Assembly (NCBI GenBank): GCA_003290165.1
Contig: QNQO01000673.1
Location: 372,001-436,000, forward strand
DNA from: Berberis thunbergii
Lineage: Eukaryota > Streptophyta > Magnoliopsida > Ranunculales > Berberidaceae
Direction: 5' to 3'
DNA: 64,000 nt
The notes under the pieces were generated by a model. It was not told where the DNA came from, did no database searches, and saw only the letters and a list, made by a program, of their open reading frames with translations. The translations under genes were made by a program, and so were the position numbers. Of the stretch, positions 11,801 to 22,959 are shown one piece after another (position 1 is the stretch's first letter; every line of letters starts with the position of its first letter).

Positions 11801-14800
11801 TTCTCAACTTCATACAAAAAAAAATGAATGAAGAGGCAGAGTTCAGACGAACTTGAATGAGTAATCTGAGATCAGTTCTTCAAGAAATCAGTTCCTTCTT
11901 CTTCTACAGATCAGTTCTTCAAGAAATCAGAGCAGACTATAGAGAATGCGAGCTGTGCGGCTACAGAAAATAGAGGGGAAGAGAAGAAGACCGAAGAGAA
12001 GAGGAAATCAGTACAAATGTGAAATGTACAATACAAATCAGCAAGGAGAAGAGGATCACGAATCTCTTACCTTGAGAAGAGTTTAGCGAGGAGAAGAGGA
12101 TCACGAATCTCTTACCTTGAGAAGAGATTTAGCGAGGAGAAGATCACGAATCAGCGAGGAGAGGAAGACGAGCCTGATGATGCGAGAGTTAATGGATGAT
12201 GCGAGAGGGGGAGGCGGCCTGTGGGTGCTCAACGCCTCAACTGCTCACTGCCTCACTCTTCAATGTTAGACTTGAAGACTCTTAGACTTTAGTTAGTTAA
12301 TTATTTACTTAGTTTAGTTCTATATTTAGGTTTTTACAATTAATGTAATTTGAAACGGGTCCAACCCGGACCGTTTCGTTTTTAAAAATTGGAGCCGGGA
12401 CTGAACCGTTTTATAACGGATCCGGACCGATTCGAACCGTATAAAAAAAGTCATATTTTAAATCCTCGTCGACCCGTTTGCCCACCCCTAGTTTGTACAA
12501 CACAAGATGTATTTTACAATAAGAAATTCATACCAATTCTTGTACAACACAAGATGTATTTTACAACAAGAAATTCATACCAATTCTTGGCAATAGATGC
12601 TCATAGAACAAAATATGTAACACAGTCATTACCTTAGAAATATTCTAGTGATGCAAGCCAGGTAAACTATAGTGAGTGTTGGAAAATTTTGAAGTTATGA
12701 CGGATGCCAACAAGTTCTCTTCAGGAAGGATTGGTATGGAGTCCTGATGTAATATGGTATTTTATGTATTGTATTATTTAATTAATAAGTCGGTTCATGT
12801 TAAGGCCCAACTAGGAGTACAAGTCTAGTAGGAATTAGAATTAGAGTTTTTGGAATTGAATTAAGTAGGAGTTTGGATTTTTATTTTGTTTAGGAAATGA
12901 GTTGGTTGCTTAGCAAGCTTATGTCAATTATAAATTAAGGCCATTGGCCAATGTAATAGATAGTTTTGTTTTGAGTACTGAAAAATATTATTGGAGTTTT
13001 GAAACTTTGTTATTCAAGTTATGATTTGGTTTGTAAGTTTCCGCTGAACCCATCAAATCCACATCATACTTATTCTTGAGAGTGGGTTTGCCACTTTGAC
13101 GTGGAACCATTTCTTGCTCCAGATTTGATCTTTTGGTGTTTTCCAATAACTTAATGGACGTTTGCACATTTTTGGAAAAAAAAAACACTATAGAAAACTA
13201 ATACATGTAAAACATGTGGAATGAGAGAAATATAAGGGTTGTGAGTTGTAACGAGGTTTCTCATGACCTTATGAATGCTTTTCAAGATTTGGTTCCTTTA
13301 ATTAAATGAGGGTTGCCGGGTTGGTGAGAATGGACATATTTGAGAAACTTCTTGGGATTATGTTGCTAATACCCTGCCTAGAAAAGTTGGCCTTTCAGCT
13401 TGAGATCAGTTTTGAGAATTCTCCTTGGTGATAAATCATCAAGATATTTATTGAGTTGTAGGTGTGTATGGACTTCAATAAATCTTTTGACCGCCAATGG
13501 CATGACAGCTCAACGGTTAGAGCTTGACGGATGGTACCATTAGGTCATGGGTTCAAACCCAGCTTGCGGCATCTTTATGGGTTTTGGGATCCTATAAAAA
13601 CCTTGTTTGCCTTTAAAAAAAAAAAATTTCTTTTGACCTTTGCAATTCAAACTTCATTGTTTTTAAGTTAGGCAAGCTTGGGCATGTTCTAATAGACATG
13701 TGTTCACTCTTTAAATATTCATTCATTCAGGCTCAAGGCAAGTCAGGCAGATCTGTCACATTTCCTCCTGCTGCAAGAAAAATGGATACGCTTAATGATT
13801 TACTTGCAGCAAGTGACCTTGTCTCGCTCCATTGTGCTCTGTCAAATGACACTGTTCAGATTATTAATGGAGAATGTCTGCAGCATATAAAACCTGGTAT
13901 TTTTCCATATATCTCAGTCATGTACACACTAGAGTTTCAGCATCCCTTGCTTTTGCATCTAATTGAAAATTCCCTCGTCCACAGGAGCATTTCTGGTGAA
14001 TACAGGTAGTAGTCAGCTATTAGATGATTGTGCTCTGAAACAACTTTTGATCAATGGAACTATTGCTGGTTGTGCACTGGATGGTGCTGAAGGGCCACAA
14101 TGGATGGAAGCATGGGTATGAGCATTATCCTTAGGGTATGAATTGATATCTTGAGCGTATGCAATTTTCTTACACATGCATGCTATTATTTGATTGTCAT
14201 GATTGATGATTATAGGTTTTCTTTAATCACGTTACTGACTATATTACTAGTCACATGCGTTTGAGTATGCTTAATTTCGGCTAGGGTTCTTTATTCTCAC
14301 GTTCTTGAATATTGATGGATAAATCTCACCTCTATTCAAGCTAACCTACGTTGCTTGAAAATTTACATGAAGATACTGGTTTACTTCTTGTTAGATCAAA
14401 GTCATTCTTTTAGGTCATTTGAAGTTTGTATAACCTTTCTCAAATGATATGATTACTTGACTTAAAGAATTGTTATAATATAATTGTTCATGACATGTGA
14501 AAATGATTGATAATTTTAATTGTTTCGTTTATAATTATCAAAGTTCTATGTGCACCTTAGTGTTGGAAAGCTATGTAACAACTCTATTTTTACAAAAAAT
14601 AATGTGTCGACACATATCGTGTTGATACTCGTGTCAACACTCACGATACTCCCATTGGATACTCCATGCTAAGATCATCAATTTCTTCACATATTTTAGA
14701 AAATTTTCAATTTTATACTAATGTTACTAGCACATTATGACAAGTTAGTAGTACATGAGCAACAATATTGACTTACAAGTGAACAAATATGATTAAGAGT

Positions 14801-16956
14801 TGAAAACTTATTGTTGAAAGTGTAAATAATACCAAATGTATAAGCGTGTCACGTAGCGTATATCGTATTGTGTTTTTGCCTAATGTGTACAACACTTCGT
14901 ATTCATGTCAGATACCGTATTGTTGTTTCATGGTTGAAAATCTTCAGTTAACAAAGACCTTAAGTTCGGGTTGTTCAACAATTGGAATAGTGCAGTGTTG
15001 TGTCTAGAGGCCGATGCTCTCATTTTGGTACTTTGATTTTGTGTTGCAACTGTTCATATTTACCAATAGATCAAGAGTATTGATTTGGAGGTTACATTCT
15101 ATGTCTGCAAGGCTTATTTTTTATTCTTTGATTTATTTATGTTTTGTGTCTACCTTTTCATTAAGGAGCTGTTTGTTTTACAATTGGCATAAAGAAGATG
15201 TAGCATTAAAATTTTAGCTGATTATTTGCACCAAGTTCTCGTAACATTTTTTTCTAATCAATAAAACACAAACATCAATGAGGAAACAAAGAAAAAAACA
15301 GAGGGATGAGTTAGTGAGAACTTCAAATACCCGTTGCAAAATCACATACCTGTGTTGAGCAACGACAGATTAGCACAATGCCCCAACTAAAACATACAAG
15401 AATGATAAGGAACATCTTTTGAAATCCCCCAACTAATACCCCAAGACCGAAGAAGGAACTTGACATGGTAACAAACATAGATGGTGCCCCTATACTTGTG
15501 GCATTCCTCACTCCAAATAACCCTTAAGTCAGCAATTGATAATCTTTTCCAAAGCCAGTCATCAATATGAGAGGAGCCTCTTAAATTCTCATTAAAGAGA
15601 CCACTGCGGCATATTCCCCATTTGCTGGTAAGTCTGATCCAAAACCCTGTTGAGAATTGAATAGAGGATTCTGTGTGGTTGTCACACAAGGTACACCTGT
15701 TAGGAATGGCAAGGCCTCTAGCTGCTAGTTGGTCAATGGTTAGAATACATCCAATGCCTATGGTCCAAGTTAGGAAGTTGGCTTTAGAGGACACTTCTTC
15801 CATAACGGCTTGGAAGCAGACAGCGTTATTGGTCTGGTCTGATTGGCGATCAGTTGAATACAAGAATTATCAACCACTTCATCCTTTCTGGGAGGACCAT
15901 CTGACCCTCGTTCCGAGCTAATGCAGTCACTAGTCCTTCTTGGTGAGACTATATCTGCAACTCTGCTCCCCATTCCAATCCTTTCTGGGTAGACCATCTG
16001 CTCCCCATTCCAACCCTTCGTCCCTTCCTTGGTTTGCTTCCCTCCACCTAAGGCTTTCATTTTCCAGTTCATTGAGTTAACAAAATTGGCATTGTAAGAC
16101 CCAATAGTCTAGCTATCCAGAATAGAAGAGGAAAATGATGAGCCTAGCCCAGTTTTGGGCGTCATGGTCGTAGCCCAATTGAGCTCCAAAGGATCCTTAA
16201 CCTAGCTGAGCACGACCGAATAAAGCGCAGGGCTAATTACAGTTATGTAATTGGCTGTTAGATATTTCATTTTTTCGTATTTAGTCCACAACACATGATG
16301 TAGGAAAGGGTGTATTTATGATGAAATAATGATGTATAATGTTAATTTGGCTATACAAGTCATTTAGATACAGACAAGGACAACAAAGTGTGAATCGTTG
16401 CAAACAATTTTGAAGGAGGAGAAAAATCAAAAGAGCAGACAAGTAAAAAAAAATGTAAAAAAATAAAATCCAGGCAGATACTCTACTGCAATATAGAGAA
16501 AGAAGAGAAGAAAAATAATTGCCCTCACCTCTTGGTTGTTTGGGTCGTCTCCAACCATGTATGATCACATCTCTTATTTCTCATTTTCTTCTTCCTTTTC
16601 TCTCTATATATTCTCTCACATGTAAATTGGAACAGATGAGATTTTTGGGATCTGGGAGTAACAGGTCAAATACGAGAATTCTTTCCTTGGCTAGCTTTGT
16701 TATTGTTGACTACCGAGAGGAAAATTCCCTTAAAATATCTGCATCATACTAAGCAGCTGGAAATGCGGAAGGTTATTTTTAATTAAATTTTTGTAAAATA
16801 GTTTTCTTTCAAGGTTGAGTTACTCGCCGAGTTGAAAAATGGGACCTCGAATAAGTAGGGGATATATTTGATAGTCCGGATTAACTTTGGGATACTCTGC
16901 TAATTTTAAAATATCATAGTGACATCTTTATTTATTTGCTCTTTCTTTAATAACAC

Positions 16957-16999
<43 letters not shown>

Positions 17000-19900
17000 G
17001 TTAAGCTCTTATCTATTTTGAGGTGCCAAGAATGATAATTGAAAATGTAACTTACAAGAAAGTAAAACCTTACACTTGTCACCACTAGTTCTTCGGTTCC
17101 TTATGGCATGCTTAAAGGGATGCATAATTAAATGAATTTTTTATTTGGCGAATGTTATGTTTAAATAGCCTATAATCTCTCTTCCTGTTTGCTTTGAAAT
17201 CTAACTCGCAAGCTCTTTTATATATTATTTTTTGTTTTGCCGTTAACCCCCTCCCCCAGGCGAAATGCCCACATAGACATTCCTAAGGAAGTACAGACTC
17301 TTCGAAAACTTGTCGTATCCGTTTCCAACACATATTTGACATGCGTCAAACACGATGTCAAACACGTGGTCAACGTGTCGGAGACGCCTCCGATACACTT
17401 GGAACTTAGTTAGGACACAATCTAGACTCGACAACCGACTTTGTTTTATTTTTTACTTTTAGATGTGTGCAAATAATCACATAATTTAATGGTTGTTGAT
17501 CATGAAGTGAATTCTCTTTCAATTGAGATTCAAGATAAATAGGGCAAAGAGACAGTAAAGCATAGAGATAGTCTATGCTTCTTATTCTTCTTCTCTCATT
17601 TGCTTCTTCTTTCCTCTACTTCTATACTATATTTTTTCTCTACTTTGTTTTTTTTTTCTTACAACATAGTGTCTATCTTCTTCTCTGCCTTTGCACCTCT
17701 TCTTCTTTTCTACTTTTTTCTTGATCGTGTTTTATTTATTTATTTTTTTTTCTACTTACAATAAAGATGAAGACACTTTATTAGATTATTGTTTATGTTT
17801 ATATGACTCAGTAAAAAAAATAATATGACGCGTCTCCGAGTCCTAGTTTTTGGGAAATTGTCGAGTCAGTATGTCGTATCCGTATTCGAACACGATGCGT
17901 GTGTTTGTGTCCATGTCCATGCATCCTTGGACATTCACGAGTCTTGGAAAGGTGCTTTGTTTGCTTTTATAGCCTTATTTTGGTCCCTTTTTTTCCATAT
18001 ATTCTTCAGCAAGGTTTTCTTTGATTTCTACCTCAAAATGCTTAACGTTCGTCACTATTATTGCACGTATCTTGTGCTATAGGATACAAATATCTCAGTC
18101 TTGTGACAAGAGTGTATTTAGTTACTTCACTGTGGAGCTCATTATCCTGTGTTGTCTTCAATTTTAGGTTAGGGAGATGCCCAATGTGTTAATTCTACCA
18201 CGTAGTGCAGATTACAGTGACGAAGTGTGGATGGAGATAAGAGAGAAAGCTATTACTATATTGCAATCTTTCTTTCTCGATGGTGTTATTCCAACGAATG
18301 CAGTATCTGATGAGGAGGATGCGGTGGGTGAAATTGCTTATGAAGATGAACAAACTGGGAAGCAAGTCAAAGAAACTGCTTTGCTGGGTTGTCGTGGTGA
18401 TCCGTTAATAGATGATATTCAGTTGAGTCCAGAGAGTAGTAAAAGAAAAGGAGTTTATGAACCACAAGAATCTCATAGCCAGCCCCAAGGGTCGAGCTTG
18501 TCTCAAACTAATGCTACTCGGTCTGAGGTAAGGCGTAGCAGGTCAGGTAAAAAGGGGAAAAAGAGGCATGCCCGTCGTAAGTCTCAACAAAAGTCGAATG
18601 AATCTGTGGTGCTAGAAAAAGACAGCAACTACACCTCACAGCGAGAAGATGATACTGCAATGAGTGGCACAGATCCTGTAGTTAGCTCCAGTTCCCGTTT
18701 TGCTTCCCCTGAAGATTCTAGAAGTAGGAAAACCCCAATTGAATCTACGCCCGAATCAACGTCTGAGTGGCACATGAAGTTGAGCTTGGGGCTCAATAAA
18801 AAGTCTGCCAAAGTGCTGAAAGAAGGGTATGTCATAGCATTACATGCAAGTGATCGTCCTGCACTTCATGTGTCCAGGCAAAGAATTCCTGGTGGTGGTT
18901 GGTTCCTGGACACCATGTCTAATGTAACAAAAAGAGATCCTGCAGCACAGTTTCTTGTAGCTTTAAGAAGCAAGGTATTATTATCTTTTTTTCTTAATTG
19001 TAATTCTCCCACAATTCTCTTTCTTTCATTATTGTAAGCATTGATTCTGACCTGTAAGTGTGTTTAACTATTGTTTGCTTCGGTATTTTTTCAGGACACA
19101 ATTGGACTGCGATCATTTGCTGCTGGTGGAAAATTGCTGCAGGTATATTTGTACTCAAATTGCATACAATTGTAATTGTAGTTGGGCAAATTAGGGGAAG
19201 TACTTCTATCTTGCTTCTTCATCCTGCTCCTCTTATACAAAAATGATCATTACTAGTTTATTAATCTTGTTTAACAAGGCCTCTAAGATACCGGAATCGA
19301 CTTTGGACTTTCATATGTTTCCTTGTAACTTTGTAAGCATGGCATCTCATTTCATTTTCGCAGTTTTTATAGATTATAAGTGGTTACCTTTAAAATCTCG
19401 CCCTTAATCACTGTGACCACTGAACAATATTCAGAAGTAACTGCTGCATGTTTTTGGTTATGTGAGATATTTAATGTCCAAATTGTGATTGAATCAAGAG
19501 GAAATTGAGTGTGGTATTTCTTTGTTTTAAGTTGTGGAAAAAGTGGAGACATTCACACTTCAAATGCGATAATATGATGTTTAGAGAGTAGTTGAGTTGG
19601 TGATGAGCTGAGCTTATCATTTGCTTTTTCCATTTTCTTTACAATGAAGTTTGAAGTTCTGGAAAGAGTTGAGATGTTCATGCTTCAAGTGAGATACTAT
19701 GATTTTTTAGAGAGCAATTGAGTTGGTGACATTTTAAGCTCATCATTTACTTTTTTCATTTTCTTTGTAAAACTTAATGAAAGTACAATTTTAATCTATA
19801 ACAACGACACGGTCGGACAAGTTGGCCAGAGATTCGCTAGGAGATTCACTTGTACAATATAGTATTATTTACCTTTTCAGCAATAAGTTTTGAATTACTA

Positions 19901-20725
19901 GTCATATTGCAACTCATGTATGTAACACTAGTATAGAATTGAAACTTTCTAACGTGAAAAAAGTTGATGATCTAAGTATGCAGTGTCCGATGGGAGTATC
20001 CGTGAGTGGCTACATTTTATTTATTTATTTATTTTGGTAAAAATAGTGTCGTTACATAGATTTTAATTTTATTTGCTGTAAAGTCTGATAACATTGTCCA
20101 TTTGGTGTACGGCTTGATTGTTATTTTTGTTAAAAAGCTGTTAAGACTAATCACATTGTTTCAATGTAAAAGAATAAATAAATATAAAAATGATGTTCAG
20201 TTTGGAAATTTCCTGGTAGATCTTGTTAATCATGTGTCAAGATGCCATCATTTGTTGTGCTGTGTGGTGATTTAGTTAAGAATTCCTGCTAGCCCAAATA
20301 ATTAATTGAATATCTGGAATTTGAATGCTCAGGTAGTTGAACTTAGTTGGGTCTTCTGTTCCTGCTATGCGCAATTGCAGAATGTGTGTTTTGTAGATCT
20401 ACATTAACCTGATTTTTTTATTACAGATAAACAGAAGGATGGAATTTGTATTTGCAAGCCATAGCTTTGATATCTGGGAGAATTGGGTGTTGGAAGGTTC
20501 TCTGCTGGAGGAATGCAGGCTTGTAAACTGTAGAAATTCATTGGTAAGCCCATTATTGGTATTAAAACAGTCTATATATCTCAATTATGCAAGTTCCAGA
20601 AGAAAATCATCTAGCTTTTTTCGATTGCAACTCATTTACTTTTAATGCAGGCTGTATTGAATGTTCGCATTGAGATCCTAGCTGTTGTAGGCGAAGAGGA
20701 TGGAGTGGCTCGGTGGATTGATTGA
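5844..20725 (+). CDS. AN: ANGUSTIFOLIA (plant CtBP/BARS-like protein)
   Basis: Coding exons: 5844-6473, 13731-13896, 13985-14115, 18168-18974, 19095-19142, 20427-20543, 20651-20725. All junctions are GT-AG and phases agree, giving 657 aa (Arabidopsis AN is a little shorter, about 636). AN controls polar cell expansion, microtubule arrangement and leaf shape, and acts outside the nucleus (Golgi/TGN, stress granules) as well as in it. Visible features are an LxCxE-type motif LNCLED (residues 40-45); a 2-hydroxyacid-dehydrogenase-like fold over roughly the first 360 residues, with the degenerate nucleotide-binding loop GIVGRSAS usual for plant AN; a basic NLS-like cluster near residues 431-447; and a conserved C-terminus ending ARWID. 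The start is ambiguous: the first ATG adds 20 residues before M21 (5904), whose MSNR start looks more like known AN proteins. A short uORF overlaps the first ATG. Introns 1 and 3 are swollen by transposons. The reading frame appears intact. Confidence 0.96.
6474..9023 (+). other. AN intron 1, first part
   Basis: A donor GTACAT follows exon 1. No convincing coding or RNA gene is seen. The stretch from about 7250 to 8900 has short open frames on both strands and looks like worn-out transposon or pseudogene DNA that I cannot assign. Confidence 0.5.
9640..10170 (-). pseudogene. Captured fragment of a HOL-type thiol/halide methyltransferase gene
   Basis: Reading the minus strand, a segment from about 10170 to 10069 encodes [18 protein letters not shown], followed by [10 protein letters not shown] and a GT donor. 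This matches the SAM-binding part of the HARMLESS TO OZONE LAYER methyltransferases. After an intron-like gap with an acceptor at 9950, the next segment encodes [14 protein letters not shown] and FLKLDGEF. A further piece has [11 protein letters not shown], the C-terminal part of the family. Exon order and splice borders are kept, so genomic DNA rather than cDNA was captured. N-terminal exons are missing, frames are broken and part is duplicated, so no working enzyme is expected. Confidence 0.8.
9672..9902. repeat. 138-bp tandem duplication inside the captured methyltransferase
   Basis: The segment starting CATGGGATGCAAGACACC at 9672 recurs about 138 bp later near 9810, and about 90 bp of the second copy is nearly identical. 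This small duplication arose after capture, because it cuts across the coding order. Confidence 0.85.
10440..10560 (-). pseudogene. Captured exon fragment of a 4-coumarate:CoA ligase-like gene
   Basis: On the minus strand, right after a CTGCAG acceptor, the sequence encodes [17 protein letters not shown] and then, in a shifted frame, [18 protein letters not shown] and LKKLIK. This is the hinge region of the adenylate-forming 4CL family (usual form TGDxxYxDEDGYxFxVDRxKELIK), with a short deletion causing the shift. It is unrelated to the methyltransferase next to it, so the element carries parts of at least two genes. Confidence 0.75.
10600..12350. other. Remaining interior of the Pack-hAT element
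   Basis: No clear gene. A minus-strand stretch near 11160-11280 could encode a short Lys/Thr-rich peptide and may be a third captured piece, but I do not recognise it. Between about 11880 and 12180 there are several direct repeats of a GAGAAGAG-type purine motif with CACGAATCTCTTACCTTGAGAAG units. Confidence 0.4.
12499..13482 (+). other. AN intron 1, unassigned stretch
   Basis: A 49-bp segment carrying CACAAGATGTATTTTACAA is repeated just after the hAT element (12494-12585). The rest has no recognisable gene. From about 12745 the text resembles a solo LTR of a copia-type element, but I found no second boundary to prove it. Confidence 0.35.
13493..13628 (+). mobile_element. tRNA-derived SINE
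   Basis: It has an internal Pol III promoter, with box A like CAGCTCAACGG (near 13508) and box B GGTTCAAACCC (near 13550), ends in an A run (about 13614-13626), and is flanked by the direct repeat TCTTTTGACC (13483-13492 and 13629-13638). Together these are diagnostic of a SINE. It lies about 100 bp upstream of AN exon 2. Confidence 0.87.
14565..14965 (+). repeat. Dispersed repeat R, copy 1 (AN intron 3)
   Basis: Contains GTGTCAACACTCACGATACT, GATCATCAATTT and AGTAGTACATGAGCAACAATA. Related copies lie at 19796-20075 in inverted orientation and at 30630-30970 in direct orientation. It has no coding capacity and is probably a non-autonomous DNA transposon; its ends are not resolved. Confidence 0.65.
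15323..16080 (-). pseudogene. LINE reverse-transcriptase zinc-binding (zf-RVT) remnant
   Basis: The minus-strand frame contains [18 protein letters not shown], then [17 protein letters not shown] and a following WSEE-type tail. This is the zf-RVT domain at the end of plant L1 ORF2 proteins, with a CxxC pair. Stops and frameshifts break it on both sides. It lies inside AN intron 3. Confidence 0.75.
16957..16996. repeat. (TA)n microsatellite
   Basis: A run of TA dinucleotides interrupted once by CA, in AN intron 3. Confidence 0.9.
17275..17950. repeat. GTGTC/CGTATCC-rich repeat pair in AN intron 3
   Basis: Segments at 17310-17405 and 17825-17940 share words such as TTGTCGTATCCG, AACACGATG and CGGAGACGC, partly in inverted orientation, with a pyrimidine-rich stretch between them. 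They probably mark a non-autonomous element or two fragments of one. Ends and target duplication are not clear. Confidence 0.45.
19534..19770. repeat. ~125-bp imperfect tandem duplication (AN intron 5)
   Basis: GGAAAAAGTGGAGACATTCA at 19537 is matched by GGAAAGAGTTGAGATGTTCA about 123 bp downstream, and similarity continues through TTGAGTTGGTGA and CATTTTCTTT. Confidence 0.8.
19796..20075 (-). repeat. Dispersed repeat R, copy 2 (inverted, AN intron 5)
   Basis: Its reverse complement aligns with 14565-14965 over CTATGTAACRA, ACTCACGGATACTCCCAT, AGATCATCAA and AAAACTTATTG. It carries a deletion and a TTTA-repeat insertion relative to copy 1. Confidence 0.65.
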
Positions 20726-21046
20726 AGTAGATAACGGAATGATGATCCGAGGTTTTTTAAGTTGGATTTATAATCTTCTTAATCTATTTGTAAAGTATTC
20801 AGTTTTGTTTTTTTATTGTGCAAGAACCTGTGGTGTTGGGTTTTTAGTATTTTTTTTTCTTCTTTTGGGGATTGTTTGTTTTATTGCCAACAGTTTGAAA
20901 GTATATTACCTTCTTTAAACAGAAGATTGTTGTAAAACGGCGTTGCCTCTAGCTTGTGCTCTTCTCACAATTGCTAGGTGTATCTTTTATTATATCATTC
21001 CATTTGATCAAAATGACATTTTTGTTTGTAGTTTTCGGTTACTTGT
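20726..21046 (+). other. AN 3' UTR and downstream flank
   Basis: T-rich sequence after the AN stop, as expected for a 3' UTR. The TRIM element begins 322 bp after the stop codon, so it either interrupts or closely follows the native polyadenylation region. Confidence 0.55.
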
Positions 21047-21143
21047 TGTAACGACCCGATTTGCACAGTAAGATATTGTCCGCTTTGGGCGCAATCGGCC
21101 CGCACGGTTTTAAAATGCATCTTACTATGGGGATTCAACCTCG

Positions 21144-21189
21144 CATATATATAGCACGTAATCATCCCGCACCCAGGCGATGTGGGACT
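21144..21189 (-). promoter_or_regulatory. snRNA-like USE plus TATA in TRIM LTR 1
   Basis: On the minus strand, AGTCCCACATCG (21178-21189) is a perfect match to the plant snRNA upstream sequence element (RTCCCACATCG). After 24 bases comes TATATATATG (21144-21153). That spacing resembles Pol III (U6-type) rather than Pol II snRNA promoters. Confidence 0.65.
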
Positions 21190-21413
21190 ATGATCCCTCT
21201 TGGTAGCTAGTCCAACCCCTCTTGGGATCTACGGGCCTATTGGGCTTCAACCCTCACCCTCAGGTCCGCCCACAAAAGGGTCTCACAGTCCACCCCCCTT
21301 AAGGCTCAACGTACTCGTTGGTCACACAGGCACAACGTCCACGTTGCCCGAGAGCCCACCTCCACGTGGCACACTTCCGGTTAGGTTAGGCTCTGATACC
21401 ATTCTGTAACGAT

Positions 21414-22817
21414 TAGGGGTGGGCAAACGGGTCGACGATCCGCGGATTCAACTCGAACCGGACCGTTTTCCTCTAAACGGTTCGGATTTAAATTATAAGT
21501 TTTTAGATACGGTCCGGATCCGTTATAAAACGGTCCGGTCCCGGTTCCTAATTTTAAAAACGAAACGGTCCGGGTTGGACCCGTCCGGACCGTTTCAAAT
21601 CCCATTTACTATAAATTATAAAACCATAAACCAAACCAAACCTAAACCTAAACAGCCAAAGCCAAACTCTCCTCTCTGTGACCTGTCTCTCATCTCTTTG
21701 TCTGTCTCTGTCTCTGCAAAACCTAAGAAAGATCTCCCTCTCCTCTCTCTGCTCTCTGTCTCGAGAAGGAGATCTCCTTCTCCTCTCCTCTCCTCTCTCT
21801 ATCTCGAGAAGGAGATCTCCTTCTCCTCTCCTCTCCTCTCTCTCTCCTCTCTCTGTCGAAGGGATGAGGTCTGTCGAAGAAGAGGTCTCTCCTCTCTTTG
21901 ATGTTTCTCCCCTGTTTTGCTGTTCTGGAACTGAGAAGAGATGAATGATCTGATGACCAAATCGTTTCTCAGTTATGTTGATTTGAAGAAATAGGCCTTG
22001 AAGGTCATTGAAGCGGGATCGATCGATGTTGAAATGGGGCAACTTGCACTCCCTGAAGAAGAAAACCTGATCGAATTTGGGGATGTTTTGATACTGTTTT
22101 CGACCGAGTTGAACCTATTACCATGCTTGTGCTTGTAATCTGCAAGATGTTTAGAGGGTGTTGGGTTGGTGTATGTGAGGTTCCTAACTGATATTTTGAA
22201 AGGGATTGAAGGAAAGATGGATGGAAGTGATGATGGTTTTGAGATCTGATTTGATGGATTTGGTGGTAATTAGTTGATCTCTGTTTCTTTCTACATTGCC
22301 TCCTTTCTCCATTTTCATGTGCGTGCTTCAATTGTTCTCTCTCGCCCACCAAAGTTCAACTCTTTCACCAAGAGGAAGTAAGAAAAATGTTTAATCTTTT
22401 GTAATTTTTTCTTGATGTACTGTAGTATTGATCTAGGGCACTATCAAATGTTTAATGTTTGTTTTTCAAATAGGAGTAATAATTTTGTTCTTGATTCACC
22501 TCTCTCTCTGTTTCTTTCATTTTGAGAGAAAATTGAGACCATGGGTTTGTTCTGTTTGTTGGATTCAGTGAATCTAATTATAAGATTTTGACATCTGAAT
22601 ACCAATCTCTGCTTTCTGGTTTGGATTCATTTTAAAGAAGATCCCCAGATTTTGAACATTGGAACCGTAGGAACCGGACTGTTCCAAACGGTTCGAGTCA
22701 GGTTCGGTTCCAATGTTCAAAATGAGGGGATCCGGACCGGACCGGATCCGTTATTTTTAAACGGTTCGAGTTAGGTTCCTTCAAATTTGGAACCGATCCG
22801 GACCGTGCCCACCCCTA
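21414..22817. mobile_element. 1.4-kb hAT element nested in the TRIM LTR
   Basis: The ends TAGGGGTGGGCA and TGCCCACCCCTA are flanked by a perfect 8-bp duplication GTAACGAT (21406-21413 and 22818-22825). The subterminal GGACCGG/AACGGTTCG repeats match the Pack-hAT at 9032-12490, in opposite orientation. The interior holds CTCTCC-rich repeats (21660-21900), with a near-exact duplication of an AGGAGATCTCCTTCTCC unit. No transposase is seen. Confidence 0.92.
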
Positions 22818-22913
22818 GTAACGATCCGATTCGCACAGTAAGATATTGTCTGCTTTGGGCCCAACCGGCCCGCACGGCTTTAAAAGGCCTCTTACTATGG
22901 GGATCCAACCTCG

Positions 22914-22959
22914 CACATATATAGCACATAACCATCCCGCACCCAGGCGATGTGGGACT
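22914..22959 (-). promoter_or_regulatory. snRNA-like USE plus TATA in TRIM LTR 2
   Basis: The same arrangement as in LTR 1: AGTCCCACATCG (22948-22959), a 24-base gap, then TATATATGTG (22914-22923). The USE and the spacing are unchanged although neighbouring bases differ between the two LTRs. Confidence 0.65.

Larger units (their letters stand above)
9032..12490. mobile_element. 3.46-kb hAT element with captured host-gene fragments (Pack-hAT type)
   Basis: The ends are TAGGGGTGGGCA and TGCCCACCCCTA, an inverted repeat, flanked by a perfect 8-bp duplication GTTTGTAC (9024-9031 and 12491-12498). This is the signature of hAT transposition. The outer 150 bp at each end is full of GGTCCGG/CCGGACC and AACGGTTC motifs, as in the copies at 21414-22817 and 24601-25577. 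No transposase is recognised. Instead the interior holds minus-strand exon-like pieces of two different host genes, listed separately. It sits inside AN intron 1. Confidence 0.9.

Noticed and set aside
12743..13190. Possible solo LTR
   Set aside because: The text looks LTR-like, but no second copy, clear TG...CA ends or target duplication could be defined.
21419..21944. Open frames of 88-160 codons in CTCTCC-rich sequence
   Set aside because: Low-complexity Ser/Leu/Arg translations within a hAT element; a product of the repeats, not a gene.
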